A DNA stretch of 48,585 nt from Apostichopus californicus (Eukaryota; Echinodermata; Holothuroidea; Aspidochirotida; Stichopodidae): NCBI GenBank assembly GCA_020650975.1, contig JAIPMN010001079.1, positions 1-48,585 of the forward strand. The letters are read 5' to 3'. Below, in pieces: positions 26,951 to 39,440 of this stretch (position 1 is the first letter of the stretch; every line of letters starts with the position of its first letter). The position numbers were made by a program, and so were the translations under genes. Below the pieces are notes generated by a model. That model was not told where the DNA came from and made no database searches. It was given only the letters and a program-made list of their open reading frames with translations.

Positions 26951-28667
26951 TATTACATTAATTATGCCTCACCCCAAAAGGAAGGGTATCATAAACAGTT
27001 AGTTACAGTTTGTTGTTAATTACTAGCGATGACAAATTTAGAGAATATCATAACATAAACTGCAGTAATATATGGATTTTTTGGGGACTATAATCAATAG
27101 TATACACTGACAGTTTTTCAAAAGAGCAAAGAACCATTTATGCCATTGTAGAAACAACAGCCCTTTGGAGATTACTGATTTTGAAAGTACGAATCAAGAC
27201 ATTTTCCTTTCATATCTGGTTGCTTTGTCTCTACTCAATAAGGGACAAATTTTGTTCACGAATTTTCCATACAGATACTTAAAGATTGGAACATCAAAAC
27301 ATTTATTACAAAAAGCCACCTTTTCCTTCTCCCCTTTCATTTTCTCTCCTTGTTAAGTTAACACCTTACATTCTTCATGAACTTAATGTTTCTTCAATAA
27401 ACCGCATCCTCACATTAACTTTGAGTGCACTTTGAATTTTCAGAGTAATTTTAAGTTGCTGGGGAGAAGCTGGACAACACACTTAACCTTGGGATTCTTA
27501 AGTAAGGAGGAGTCTCTCCTGTGAAGGAGAAAATAAATCTTGGAAAAAAATCATACTTAGATGATCAAAAATCTTCTCCATCCAGGAAATGTATTTTCAA
27601 AGCAATGTGGTGATTTCCATTTTGTAGTACTCCATGGGCATAATAATAAAATGAATATTGTGAAGATTATCATCTGTAGATATATTAAGGAAAAAGAGCT
27701 CTAGACTTTACCAAAGATGGGAGTTTGTGGAAAGGAACTATTACTAGTGTTGCGCAGATATTCTTTCACGATATAGGGATGGGCTAATATTTGCAATATC
27801 GGCGGCATAATGGTATCTGTAAAATTTAGCCTCATTGCCGATATTGAACTCTTTTTTTTTCACAACAAAAGCCATTACTATTACTTGCTATTATTTATTA
27901 ATCTGTTTTAAGAAACCTATTTCTAGAGCCTTAGTTTTGATTTTGTTTAATAGCCAGTGGTCAATATGACGATCAACTGGTCGAAGAAAGAAGTTTTGAA
28001 AAATATTTACTGATAACGAATTTTAAAACAACACAAACACAACATAATTAACACTGATCATACCTGCTGACACCTGTTTTGCACTTGCAAATAATCTTGG
28101 CAAGAATCCAAGAAAGTTTTTGCACAATCAAAATTGTAAACATGGCATATTCAGACCAACGAACAATGCAGTCAAACACAGTGTATAAGGAGTAACTTAT
28201 GTGGCGTTAAAATGTATATAACCACAGTAGTAGCCTATCACACTAACTTTTACAGTGCTTCTGAGGCTCAGCTGAGACCAAAAGTTATAACACGTAGAAA
28301 ACCCCTACAAAATTATTCCAAAAGTTGCGTATCTTTTATAAGCTGCAAAGTATAACTTGGATGCAGTTTAAAAAAATGAAAGACCTGTTTTGTGAATTAC
28401 GGGAAACAAATCAAAGAACACAAGCCACTAAATTACACAGTAATAGGATTTTCAAATATGAAAAGTATCAAAAATGCAAATTGCTTATTTCAAGCTCAAT
28501 TAATTTCAGCTGAGAGAGCCTCTAAAAGTACCAAAACATATCAATATCCCGCAAAAAAACTGATTTCACAAACGATGTCAGTGCAGTTGTATCCCGCGGC
28601 ATTTGGCATAAACGCATAATTTAGAGGGGGGGGGGGAATTAGGAGGAGAGGAAAGAGGAGATGACAG

Positions 28668-28787
28668 ATGAGAATGACAGCCATCTTCCCACTTACACTT
28701 CATATTAAACACACTCCTTAAAACTTTATGAGAATGACAGCCATCTTCCCACTTACACTCCATATTATACACACTTGTTGAAAATTT
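28668..28787. repeat. 60-bp direct duplication (2 copies)
   Basis: ATGAGAATGACAG occurs at 28668 and again at 28728, exactly 60 bp apart. The following CCATCTTCCCACTTACACT is identical in both, then the copies diverge slightly before AACACACT/TACACACT. A G-run lies just before at 28626-28636. Confidence 0.93.
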
Positions 28788-31700
28788 CTAGCATTAGCTA
28801 TCCGGAGGGCATTTAGTGGACCGTATAATTTAGGGACTGTCTGTAGTTCAAGTTTACAACAATAAATATTTACACACATAAATAGTCTTGTCAATAGATA
28901 TGTACATAAGCAATAGGAAGAGGGCTTTGTATGTGACACTGCCTGTCTTGAGTATAATCTGTGGATTGATGTTGACCAAAGCTTACAGTACGCATACTGT
29001 ACAAACCAATATGTCTATACTATTTCATCGGTGTAGTTAGGAAAGACAGGGCCCGGTGCAGCATTGGAAATGGACCACAAGCCCTGCTTTGGTCTTGGGT
29101 GAGCAAATTTTTATATTTGTCACCTCTAACAGATGCCCGGATATGGCACTCTCAAGCTTTTAACTGTTGAGGGCAGGATTTCTTTTTCATTTCACTTATG
29201 GCCTACGGCTGGCCACTTATCTTCAGCGGAAGTGTAGTTGTTTTTTGTTGCCACTTTGTCAATTTTGGGACCCAGGCCTGGGAGGTTGCATAGGTCACAC
29301 CGGCCTAGTGTTGCCACTGTAGTGTTTCCTTCTCATCTTCTTTCCATTTCTCTCCCGCCTCCAAACATACTACTCATTGCTCTAACGGACCTATTAGGTC
29401 GACGTTGTCACGCTGCGATATATTGGAACATTCCAAAGTCAGTAAGAGGTACAGTAGCATTAACTGTGACTTGATATTATCAAGTATAGATACTACATCT
29501 CGGTCATTCTAAATCTGGGACTCTGTCAATTTTGGGCAACAATTTCCAACCTGCTTAATACATGATCTGAGCATCAGATGGGCTCAGACGAGTGCAATGC
29601 AAAATTTCGATCCCATATTAGCGATCGTTCTCAATATTCATGCACAATTACATATAAGTTTACTTTACACTGGGTAACAGAAGATGTAGGGTAACAGAAA
29701 ATGAGTAGAACTCTAGTAGTAGAATATACAACAGAAAAATACTTGTGAGCAACCAACTTCATGATATATCAGCACTGTCCAATATTTATTCAAATATACT
29801 TAACTTAACGACATATGACACAGTATCCACATTCCCCAGCTCCTCCTTCCCCCCCCCCCCCCAAACACCTCCTACCACCTCCCTTGACCCCATACTTCAG
29901 ATGATCCTCAAACTGTCTTTCCATCTTATGAACCTACATGCTGAATTTCTTCAAGTTCATATCCAATATGGAAATAATAAAAACAAACACGCATCTATTT
30001 CAAGTCAAGGCCAAAGGGCAAATGCAAATCCACCTGGAATTAATCCCCCTCCCCCCCCCCCCAGAATGAAGGGAAGAAAATGGATTTATTATTTGGACTC
30101 TTACTCTTTGCTTAATCACCCTACCATCCATATGCAGCACAAGTTTTGCCTTGCACTAGTGACTGATATATTCATATCTGCTGTAGAATATCCAGGCACA
30201 TGGGAATGAGTCTGTATTATCAGTAGTAACATGGGAAAAATCCTGTCTTAATAGTTCCCTGATCTTGAAAAGTCTTCTCTTCTAGAACGCTTCAAACACA
30301 AACTTTGACAAGTGTTTTTAGAATGCCAGGGACTTTCATATCTAACTTTTCTGCAAGTCAATAAACACTTTAGCAGTAATATAAATATTTAGGTGAATAA
30401 AGTTTGACTATTTTCTCTAACCGGCCAGTCGTTACCATGGCGACATGTCACAAACTACCCCAGGAGGAGCACTAAATCATAACATACATCCTAAACATGA
30501 CATGCAATGTTTCATGGGTTTCGTCATTCCTGTGGATTACATTTTCATGTAGGGCAGCTCCACAGTAGTTATTATAATACCTATAAGGTAGATATGAAGT
30601 CATCACAGAACCAGAAAATGGAGGTACTCTTACCATGTCAAGGTTTCTACTTATATGCTGTTCAGATGTTACAATAGACCCCTGGCTTTGCTCAGCTGTC
30701 CATTCCCATAAAAAAAAACACTGAAACATCACCCTCCTTCAATCCTCAACAGAGATGATTAGGAAAATGTCTTCATTACTGGCCAAGTGGCTGTATATAA
30801 TTTAAGAGGGGTGGGTAGTTTCATTTGGTGCCTTTAGTCGACTGACCAATTAATCTACTGACGCTTAAAATTAAAATGTTTTCACACTATGATTCAGGAT
30901 GGACTAGTGTTCAAATGTGACAGTACTCGGAAATTTCTGGCTGAAGAAAGCAAAAGGGGTAGTGGGGGGGAGGGGGGGGGGGTAAGGAACAAATTCATGT
31001 AACAGTTTATGGAAACAGTATTAATGTAACAGTTTAATGTGTGTTGTAGCTGTTGAAATGAAATATTCTAAATACAGTGGTTCCTATTCCAGTACCAATT
31101 TCTGTCATTTTAAACACTATTTAATGTTTTTATCCATCCCTTTCATAAAAGTGTGGCATCTCATACCTCTGCTACAAGTTCAAAGTCAGGAGTAAATGCA
31201 TGAAACTTTTCGTTCTGACAAACCTCGAACATGTGATCATAGATGTGACCAGATCATCAGAGAACTTAAACTTTCGTTTTTCTACTCTCTATTGTTTAAA
31301 GGGGGAGTTGCACCAAGTATTACATGATACTGCTACATGGTAAGTTTAAAAGTACAAACAACAGCCAGGGTGCTATATTGCCACATAAGGACAAAGAAAG
31401 TGGTTGGGCCCTGCAAGTAACCCTATGGAGCAATTGTTCAACTGTCCTTGGGGACCCTGTACTGTTATTGTTTGTTTGTTTGTTAAATGTTTTTAACTCC
31501 ACTAGCACGAGACACTGCAAGATATATACCTACTACCTTATCGATTACATCGGACATCAACTCAACTAACCGTTTTGTGGGCAATTTGTCTTCCAGTCAC
31601 CCCAGAGTTTCTTAACATACATGTTCTGCAGCCGACAGGAAGCAATAAATAGGCTTGTTAGGATAGAAAACACTTCCTTTTCAATCTGAGGCTGATAACC

Positions 31701-33390
31701 CTTAACTTCATGTGAAAACAATAGAAGGAAATCCCCAAACTAGTAATACAAGCTGTAGCAGCCACTTCACCCGGTAATGACAAAACAAAAGAGGACTTTC
31801 GATCAACCTGCTTATGTTTCACTCTGTTTCTACACTGCAAATATACAGCTGGGCATTTTTTATTTTAAAGGGATCGTCCTCCACACGATGGTGGTCAGTT
31901 GTCTATAATAAGTGATATGAGGTCATTATCCTTATACCCTATCACTGTCAATCACTATCATCTCTGCACAAAATAAAATGTAGGCCTGAAACATGTAAGA
32001 ATACTAGAAAGAAACTTGGTATAGATTTGTTTTACTCATGTTGTGATATGTAATGCATTATCCTAACGCATGATTAAACTACATGCAGTACTTGAGCACT
32101 AGCTGTGTAGTAGTGCAGTATACTCACAACATTGGCAATGTGTCAGGTTTTTTAAATTTTACTTTCCATACATCAAGTTCATGAAAGTAAAAGCTTTCTT
32201 TAACAATTACTGCAGAACTCCAGGGTTTGGGGTAGATGTCGAAAGAAGGTGTTAGGCATTGACCCAGCTGAAGAGGGTCAATCTGCGCACAGTGCTAAAA
32301 GAACACCAGTCAATATGCTAGTTAGATGGGAAAGTACAATAGTAGAGAGAGGACAGTTCAGTATTTTTCGTTTGCCAATTCCATAAAATGAGAGAGGAAA
32401 CAGAAGAACCACCAATCAAAAACGGGCCAGAATTCCCCGGTCAAGATTGGGGTGGTTTTCAAATTTTGGGAGGGGATTTTCAACATAAAAAGTATTTTTC
32501 TGGTTGGGGGTGGGGGGGGGGGAGATTTCATGATGTTAGTAGTTAGATGTATGTACATATGCCCGTACCGGGAATTAGCACACATATATAGTACCATACA
32601 GAGCAGCACACATGGTAGACCATTGAGACCAATACACACTATGCAGTGCCGCACTAACGAAGCCATTGTCTGTTTTTGGAAAGATTTGACCAATCACAAT
32701 TACTCCTTACAAAAATTAACACATCTTTCTAATATCCCATTTGTTATTGGAAAGTTTTGTAACTTATAGTAATGGTGCAAGTTGCAGAAAGTACCAGCAA
32801 TTGTTGCGGGAAATTCCCCGAGAGAAATATTTTTGCGGGACCCTCTAGATATATTGCATGGATCCTGCAATCGCATGTCCCAATGAGAGGTGTAGGCCTT
32901 TGGTTCTCGCAAATGCCATATAAAATAGGCCTATAATTAAGCTTATAAATGTTACTGTGTTCTCTAAGGTACAGGTTACAGAGCATCCAGTTTTAATCCC
33001 CATCCATCCTTCTACCAATGGACACTACTTTTAATATGGATGAGTTAACGAATGTGTCGAGCAAATCTACACCAAGTTTTCTAAAGTTAGAAAAATATTG
33101 GTGATTTTGTTGATCAAATGTGACCAAATGTATGCTTGCAAGACAACCCAATCCAGTATTACTGTCATTGCAGATCAATGGTAGGAATTAACATCGATTA
33201 CTGTTGTATGATGCCATCAAGAACAGTTCATTCTTCAATTGCAAAATGAGGTTGCAATGAATAGCACTTAAAATCTAACACAGAACCTGATATTTTTTTC
33301 CATTACAATTTGACAACCATGTTAGTAATTAAAAGAGAATGTGGGTGATTCCATTTAAATATACTTGTAACAAACACTTTGGGAACTCCA

Positions 33391-33800
33391 GTGTACATCA
33401 GTTGCGGCGTGTCCATACAGTCAGAGGGGGCAGATGCCCCCCCCCTGACGGACTCAAATGGACTGCTGGCGCCCTTTTCAGCTTTTTACCACTTTTTACT
33501 TATTCACGATTATTGACTTTTTTATTGCGCTCTCAAATACCTATTGACATTTTTCACATTTTGTTGGTTTAATTTTCTGACAAAATGGTGATGACACTTA
33601 TTTATTCTTCGTTTATCTGCAAATTAGCAAGGCCTGGAAAGGGTTATTTCCGGCGATCTAGGGAGTATCTTAACTCAAAAAATTCTGTACACTCAGCGCC
33701 AACCTGTGGTGACGCTCCGCTTAGATAGTGTCGAAAGCGCCCCTACAGACCATTCTCGCCCCTCTGACCGATACCCCTTAGCTCCGCCACTGGTGTACAT
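33391..33800. mobile_element. Non-autonomous hAT-type element (MITE), 394 bp, with 8-bp TSD
   Basis: The element spans 33399-33792 and is flanked on both sides by the same 8 bp, GTGTACAT (33391-33398 and 33793-33800). Its ends are inverted repeats: CAGTTGCGGCG at the left, and CAGTGGCGGAG reading inward from the right. Similarity continues inward to about base 35 through GTCAGAGGGG. An 8-bp duplication with CAG-N-G type ends is the signature of the hAT superfamily. There is no transposase frame, so it would have depended on an enzyme from elsewhere. It lies inside the Caskin SH3 intron. The perfect duplication suggests a fairly recent insertion, although the termini differ at a few positions. 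Confidence 0.88.
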
Positions 33801-34727
33801 ATAGGAGTCTCCTTACCTCCCTATTAATACCTCTCCCCCTTCCCTTCATCTTCCTTCTCCCTCTGGCCTGACCTCTCCCCCCTTCACTGAGAATTTACAT
33901 CATTCTTTGAAATAATACAGGAAGGCATCCATCATTAATATGCATTTAGATCTATTACCATCAAAGTTTGTCATGTATCAAAGTCAGAAAACATTGCTGA
34001 AGGGAAATCCAGTCCACACAAACATGTTGTTTTGCTCATGAAAACGAACTCAAAGACATACAATTTAAAGAGAAGCCTGCCATTTTCTCTTCAAGTTCAA
34101 AGATAATTTGTAAATCACATTCCTTCTGAAGAATGACTGAGAAGAAACTTAACATATCAAAAGACAAGGAGAGAATATCTGCCATATGAATCTCTGTCAC
34201 GGAGCTGCATAGGTTACCATTTCAGAGTTCAACATCAGATCATGGCAGCTCACTAGTGGCTCTTGGGAGGCCATTCGTGCAATAATTCATACCAAATTGA
34301 CAACAATTGGCAAAATCTTGCAATCTATCATTTGTATGAAGTGAAGCAAAGGGGGGACCTCTTTGCTGACGTGAAAAGATGTCAGAATTTGGTGACATTA
34401 CAAACACATGGATCATGTGTAACCCTGGTATGAGAAGTTAGCTTCCCTTGTTATCTGCATTAAACACAGTATCTTAAGATGAGATGATCAGAAAATGTAT
34501 GCGTTACAAAGTCTCTTTTAAACCAATGTGCACTGTTTCATGCCTGGCAATCCAGTAAAAATGATGCAATACTTGACTTCTAGAAAGTTCAAAAGGTTAT
34601 AACTGAAAAACAACACATATTTCTGATACAACATTTTGATTAGGACAACATAAGCTTGAGCAACAATTGAACATATACCACTGTATTATGAACCTATATC
34701 ACTGATCATGCCGTCTAACCCTTCACT

Positions 34728-34925
34728 ATTCTTAACCCACCCCCCCCCACCCACCCCCCTGACAGACTGCATCTTTATTAAGAAAAAAATATCTACTGCT
34801 TTTCTTCCAATTCCACTAATACTAATCCCCTCTTTCCACCCATTCAAACCTGACCTCCTCCGCCTTTATTCTTACTTTATACCTACCCTAACCCAAATCT
34901 AACCAAGCCCTATCCCATCCCTCCC
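34728..34925. repeat. C-rich polypyrimidine tract
   Basis: Runs such as CCCACCCCCCCCCACCCACC are followed by about 150 bp biased to C and T. The open frame across it (34708-34902) is a low-complexity artefact. Confidence 0.65.
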
Positions 34926-37367
34926 CAGATCAAACTTACAGATCAAACTTCACAGATATCTTTACTGACAAATACCTCCCACCATGCCCCCTCCACTGTT
35001 GGGTTCTTTCGTTAATTTGGTACGAATACTACGACAAGAAACGTTTTAAGACAATTTGCATTCAAAATGTGGTTGAGGATGACACATATACAGCAAGTTA
35101 GTATTCCCAACAGGAGATGGGGCAGCTTACATCCAGGTTCCTCATCAAGAAGGGGTAGTTCCTAGTTTCATTGGGAACCAGAGTCAACCCACACATGCGA
35201 GGGTAGTCAAACGTTGAAAAGTATTATGGCATTCACTTGCATTTTAAAATTTGATTATGCAGGATTAGTTATGTATTGCACATTGGTGTTTGGGGGAAGA
35301 AAATCTGGCTATTTAAATCACATCATAGGCCTTCGTGTACTTAAATGGTAGCAAAGAATAAATCCGAAACCTACCATTATCATCCACTCCACGCCACATA
35401 AAAGCAATCTTTAATATTCCCTACATTGTTTCTTCAATATGGAAACTTTAGCAAGTTCTCCTCACAATTCATAATATTAACTAAGAAGCATATTTGTTAA
35501 GAAAAAACATTGATCATTGATCAACTGTATATTCATATCAACGGTAAATATTCAGGTGCAGACAGACCCACAGGCTTAAGTGCAGGGTACTATTGCAATA
35601 AGTGCACCCCACGAAAATCCTCTCCTAGGTCAACAAGAAAATAAATAATTAATTTCAAAGGAAAACTTTAAAAAGCCTCCCCTCCTTTTTTTTTCTTTTA
35701 ATTTTTCTTTGCAAAAAAAAACATTCTGCTTAAATCTAGACAAGTTCCCACTTTTTTTCCCCTCTTTCAAATGAACACAGAATCCATTTAGGCCCTTCGT
35801 GCCTCTAGCATTAACAGCCATCAGCTGGGAAAGACCGAGGGAAAAAGCACTTTGATATGTAAATTAAGGTGAAAATTTCTTCAAAAGAATAATTAGCAGA
35901 ACTGATTTCAAAAAATCTTTGAGGAAAGATTTCTCCCATTTATGAAAAAGCAAGTTTGTGATCCCTATAAATTGCTTACAAATTACACATTAATTTGTAG
36001 AATCTTGAGGGAAACAATAAGGATTGATTAATGAACAGAGAGGGAGAATGAGAAAACAAACAAAAATGTCAAGAAACTTTCCAAAAGTGGAAGAACCAAG
36101 GGCAGTATGGGTCTATCAGCATTTTGTCTTATGATGTAGAATTATCATAACTTTGTTATCGTTAGGGAAACCCTTAACATTGAATAGATGACTAATCATT
36201 AACACTTCTACCCCCACCCCCCACCCCACCCTCACCCCCACCCACACCCTCATGAGACAAAATGATCAGCAGTGATAAAAACTTACGGAGCATTTTCACT
36301 CACTTTGAAAGTTCACTATAGTATCTATATATATCACTTGAAAAGTTAGGACTGCCAAAATTGTACTTCCAGAAACTTTTAAGTCTTAAACTTTTGGGAA
36401 CTTTATATGACCTGTATTTCCAAGACTGTAACATAAACTTGTGTTCATTCCTTGAAAACTGTGAGAGCAAAACTTGGCATCAATGTGGTTTCCTTTTTAC
36501 CTAAAAGTGGGGCAGATGAACTTAAAGGGGACCAAAAAGTCTCAAGCTAATACACTAAACAACTGAAGCAGAGATTGTAAAAAGAAACTTGTTAGTCTAA
36601 CTCCGAAATTAAATTCTGTAATTTATATTAATTAATTATTATTTTGGGAATAGTAAATTGCTTTACAATCTGCAGCATCATTTACAACCAATACATTAAG
36701 TTTTTAGTTTCCTATTATAAACCATCTGTCCTTAAATTTTTGGAATTTTTAACACAATTTGGTAATTAATGGTTATCAGTATTGGCTGCCAAGGTTGAAC
36801 TTTTTGAAAAGTACATTCCTGGTGGTTCTGAATCTAAAAACTATTTCCAGATAATGAAAAAATTGGTAAAATACAAAAATCAATTGTCTCAATGAGGAAT
36901 AATGGTGCCAGCAAAATACTCAGTTGAAGTCGGTGCTTGAGTGACCATTTTTTGACTTGTTTAGCATATTTGGGGCCGACACTGACGGTACTTTAAGTGG
37001 CACACAATAGCAGTTCACTTGCTGGACTAGAGACAAAGTTTCATTCAAACGCTAAGCAGGCAAAAGAGGTCCTTCATGTGAAATCTTACTGATTTATGAA
37101 GATGCGTCTTGTTAGGCTATCATTAATTACTTGTTTATTAATGTTCATTTGGTGGAAAGAAAAAACTAAGCAGGGTGTCTTCATCCCTCGTTAGAACAAA
37201 CGTTTATTTGCCTCATACAAGATACATCTTTCCAGTTAACAAAGGCCTCCACTTGACAGGATACAGACCCTTAATTACGTCCATCTAAATAATCCTGCCG
37301 GCACTAATCAATAAAGAGGAACTCGGTTAAATTGGGAACCGTTATAAGTTAATCTGATATTACTCAC

Positions 37368-37462
37368 ATTAATGATGTCTCCTGCTTTAAAGGAGAGAGC
37401 AGCCCTGTCATGAAGTCGCATGAAATCCTTGATGGCTTTGGCCTGTGACCCTCCGATTGCAT
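37368..37462 (-). CDS. CASKIN: Caskin-like scaffold protein, exon encoding first half of SH3 domain
   Basis: This 95-bp exon has a classic acceptor (TTCTTTCCTGTAG/) and donor (/GTGAGT). Its first two bases, AT, complete a GAT codon with the last G of the ankyrin exon, and 31 full codons follow, so it ends in phase 0. It encodes (D)AIGGSQAKAIKDFMRLHDRAALSFKAGDIIN. This is the first part of an SH3 domain: AIKDF stands at the ALYDY position and LSFKAGDII is the following hydrophobic/acidic turn. Human Caskin1 has the same layout, with a short linker after the last ankyrin repeat leading into the SH3. A Lys replaces the first Tyr of ALYDY. The exon is flanked by introns of 7.9 kb (5') and 14.4 kb (3'). 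Confidence 0.88.
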
Positions 37463-38600
37463 CTACAGGAAAGAAAGAAAGCAACAAGGCAATTATAGGA
37501 AACGAGTTATCAACAGCCAATTTGTTATTCTTAAGAGTCTGTCCTAGTTGGTGATGAGTCATAGTAATAATGTATTGTATATAATATAATTCAGGTTTAT
37601 ATACTTCATAGGTTCATTCCTGGACAAGAGAAGAAAATAATAAAGATGCCAAACTGGAGATGTTTATGAACGATGATTAACCTTCTTCATTGCTTCCTAT
37701 TAACCAGAGTTAAAAATAAGTCAGATACCCAGAACGGAGACGTTCACTTGTCGAATGAGAAACTGTACTCAATCCCATCATTCTGTACCCTTGTTTTAGG
37801 ACATTGCTTCTTTTTTTTTATTCTATTTTTCTTTTGTTAGCTATCATTCTCAATGAAGTCGGGAATATTTAATAGACTCAAGTAAACAACAACAACACTG
37901 ATTACAAACTGCCAAAGTGCTTCTTTAACCTCTGTTGACCCAAAAATAACCCTTCATCTCCTCAAACAATGGGTAGTCTTGTAATCAATGTATGTGACAT
38001 GTACTTGTACATAAGAAGTAGGGGTCCAAGTTGGCCCTTCTTGAGACATCATGTTTTATAAATACACCCTCTTCAATGCATGCAAAGCTTGCACATGCCA
38101 TGTCTAAATTGGTGGCGCTCTTCATTGGAACCATAACAACGGCTCACATAAAGAAAAGGTTTAGTGGAACTTGCGGTATGGTACAATACCTGTGATAAGG
38201 AAAACATTTGTAAACACTGCTCTTAACATGCCAGTAGGCTAAAAGGTGAGGAATTTTAACATAATTTTTAGCGTTACCAATAACACTGTAGGTAGCAAAC
38301 TATATCAGAGGGCTTATCAATTTGTGACATTTTGTGCTACGCCCCTCGACTCACTACCCTAGAAAACCATCAGATTTCAATAGGAAACTTCTCTGAGTGC
38401 TCTAATTGGAGGGGGAGGGGGGAGGGGCAAGGGGGGATCTGACTCACACCTGGAATTAAACTGGATTCCCAAATGTACACAAAACCACACATAGATCACA
38501 AATACTCTGTGAGGACCTAAATCTGATGTATTGGATGGGAAGATGAGAAGGAGGGCAGTAGACAGAAGTGGCCTATATCTGTGAAAGGACATATTGCTGA

Positions 38601-38975
38601 GAACGTTATGGTTAAGTGGCTAAGGCAGTGATCTAAGGATTACAGGTTCGAGCCCTGGCCAGATCATTACGTTGTGTCCTTGGGCAAGGCAATTTATCTC
38701 CATTGCCTCTCTTCACCCAGGTATATATACATGGGGTTTTGCGAGGTAACTTGTAAATATAGTTGTGTGTGCCGGTTTGTGGCTGCACCCTATGGGAAGT
38801 TCCCCAGGGGACACGTGGATGTGGTGCTCTGTAGTGCCCCAGGAGAGATTGATTGAATTGTGCACACTTTGGTGTGTGGGTGTGACAAGTTACCAATGAC
38901 CAGGGCTTAAGTTGTAAAGTCATGTGAGAGGGTCATAGCCTAAATCAAGGCTGTAAGCCTTTAACTTGAAAATAA
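38601..38975 (+). mobile_element. tRNA-derived SINE
   Basis: The 5' part has both internal RNA polymerase III promoter boxes of a tRNA gene: an A box TGGTTAAGTGG at 38609-38619 that fits TRGYNNARNGG, and a B box GGTTCGAGCCC at 38645-38655. After the tRNA-like head comes TTGTGTCCTTGGGCAAGGCA, a string that recurs as the body of SINE families in several invertebrate groups. The rest (to about 38975) is SINE body; the exact 3' end and target duplication are not clear. The head is not a working tRNA gene as far as I can see, because no clean acceptor-stem pairing is evident. Open frames on both strands inside it are spurious. Confidence 0.8.
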
Positions 38976-38997
38976 CTGAAAAGGTTAGCAGATTATT

Positions 38998-39055
38998 CCA
39001 AACATAGTGAAACTAGAGTGGTGCTGTGAGAAGACAGGTATGTAAGGAATTAAAA
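38998..39055 (+). repeat. Dispersed AGACAGGTA motif, copy 3
   Basis: GTGGTGCTGTGAGAAGACAGGTATG followed by an AAT/AAA-rich stretch. It starts just after the SINE ends, so it could be part of a neighbouring older repeat. Confidence 0.4.
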
Positions 39056-39262
39056 TAAACTGGTCTGATGGCAACAGATAATCTTCACTTAAGTTTGTTT
39101 ATAGGCTGTTAATTGCAGGTCTGGGTTAAACCTATGTGTACAATTGATAACATTATGCCTTGTATTGTTTGTTAAGCTGTTTGATCTGTACAATTTGGTA
39201 ATCATCACAATAAAAATCCTAAGAGTTATTGTCTCTTGAAGATCAAGTGGAAGAAACAATAA

Positions 39263-39440
39263 AAGCTCTCCTCCTTCCCCCTCCCTTCTGAGTCCTTGCC
39301 TAGAAGTATTGTTCCTTCTCCCCTCCCCCCTCCTTGCTCCCTCCCTCATTCACTATTCCCCCTATCATCTTCTTGCTCCCCACCCCACCTTCCTTCATCA
39401 CTGCTCCCATATTTTCCTCTTCCCTCCTCACTCCTCCCGG
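39263..39440. repeat. Polypyrimidine tract (C/T-rich)
   Basis: About 180 bp biased to C and T with repeated CTCCCTCC and CCCCTCC words. In the Caskin pre-mRNA this would be purine-rich. Overlapping open frames on both strands are compositional artefacts. Confidence 0.75.

Larger units (their letters stand above)
23008..37367 (-). other. CASKIN: Caskin intron within the SH3 domain (14,360 bp, phase 0)
   Basis: The intron is bounded by the donor GTGAGT of the upstream exon and the acceptor TTCTTCTGTCAG of the downstream one. It has no further supported exon. It contains a G-rich tract (24511-24554), a polypyrimidine tract near 24890-24975, a possible LINE remnant (25690-25914), an AT microsatellite (26880-26950), a 60-bp duplication (28668-28787), a hAT-type MITE (33399-33792) and several C- or G-runs over 10 bp (near 26406, 28627, 29850, 30050, 30965, 32510). 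A block near 29030-29330 looks like an old repeat, but I cannot name it. Confidence 0.8.

Noticed and set aside
38601-38672. A functional tRNA gene
   Set aside because: The A and B boxes are good, but no clean acceptor stem is visible and a SINE body follows directly.
38633-38923. 96-residue open frame on the minus strand
   Set aside because: It lies inside the SINE; tRNA-derived SINEs are not coding.
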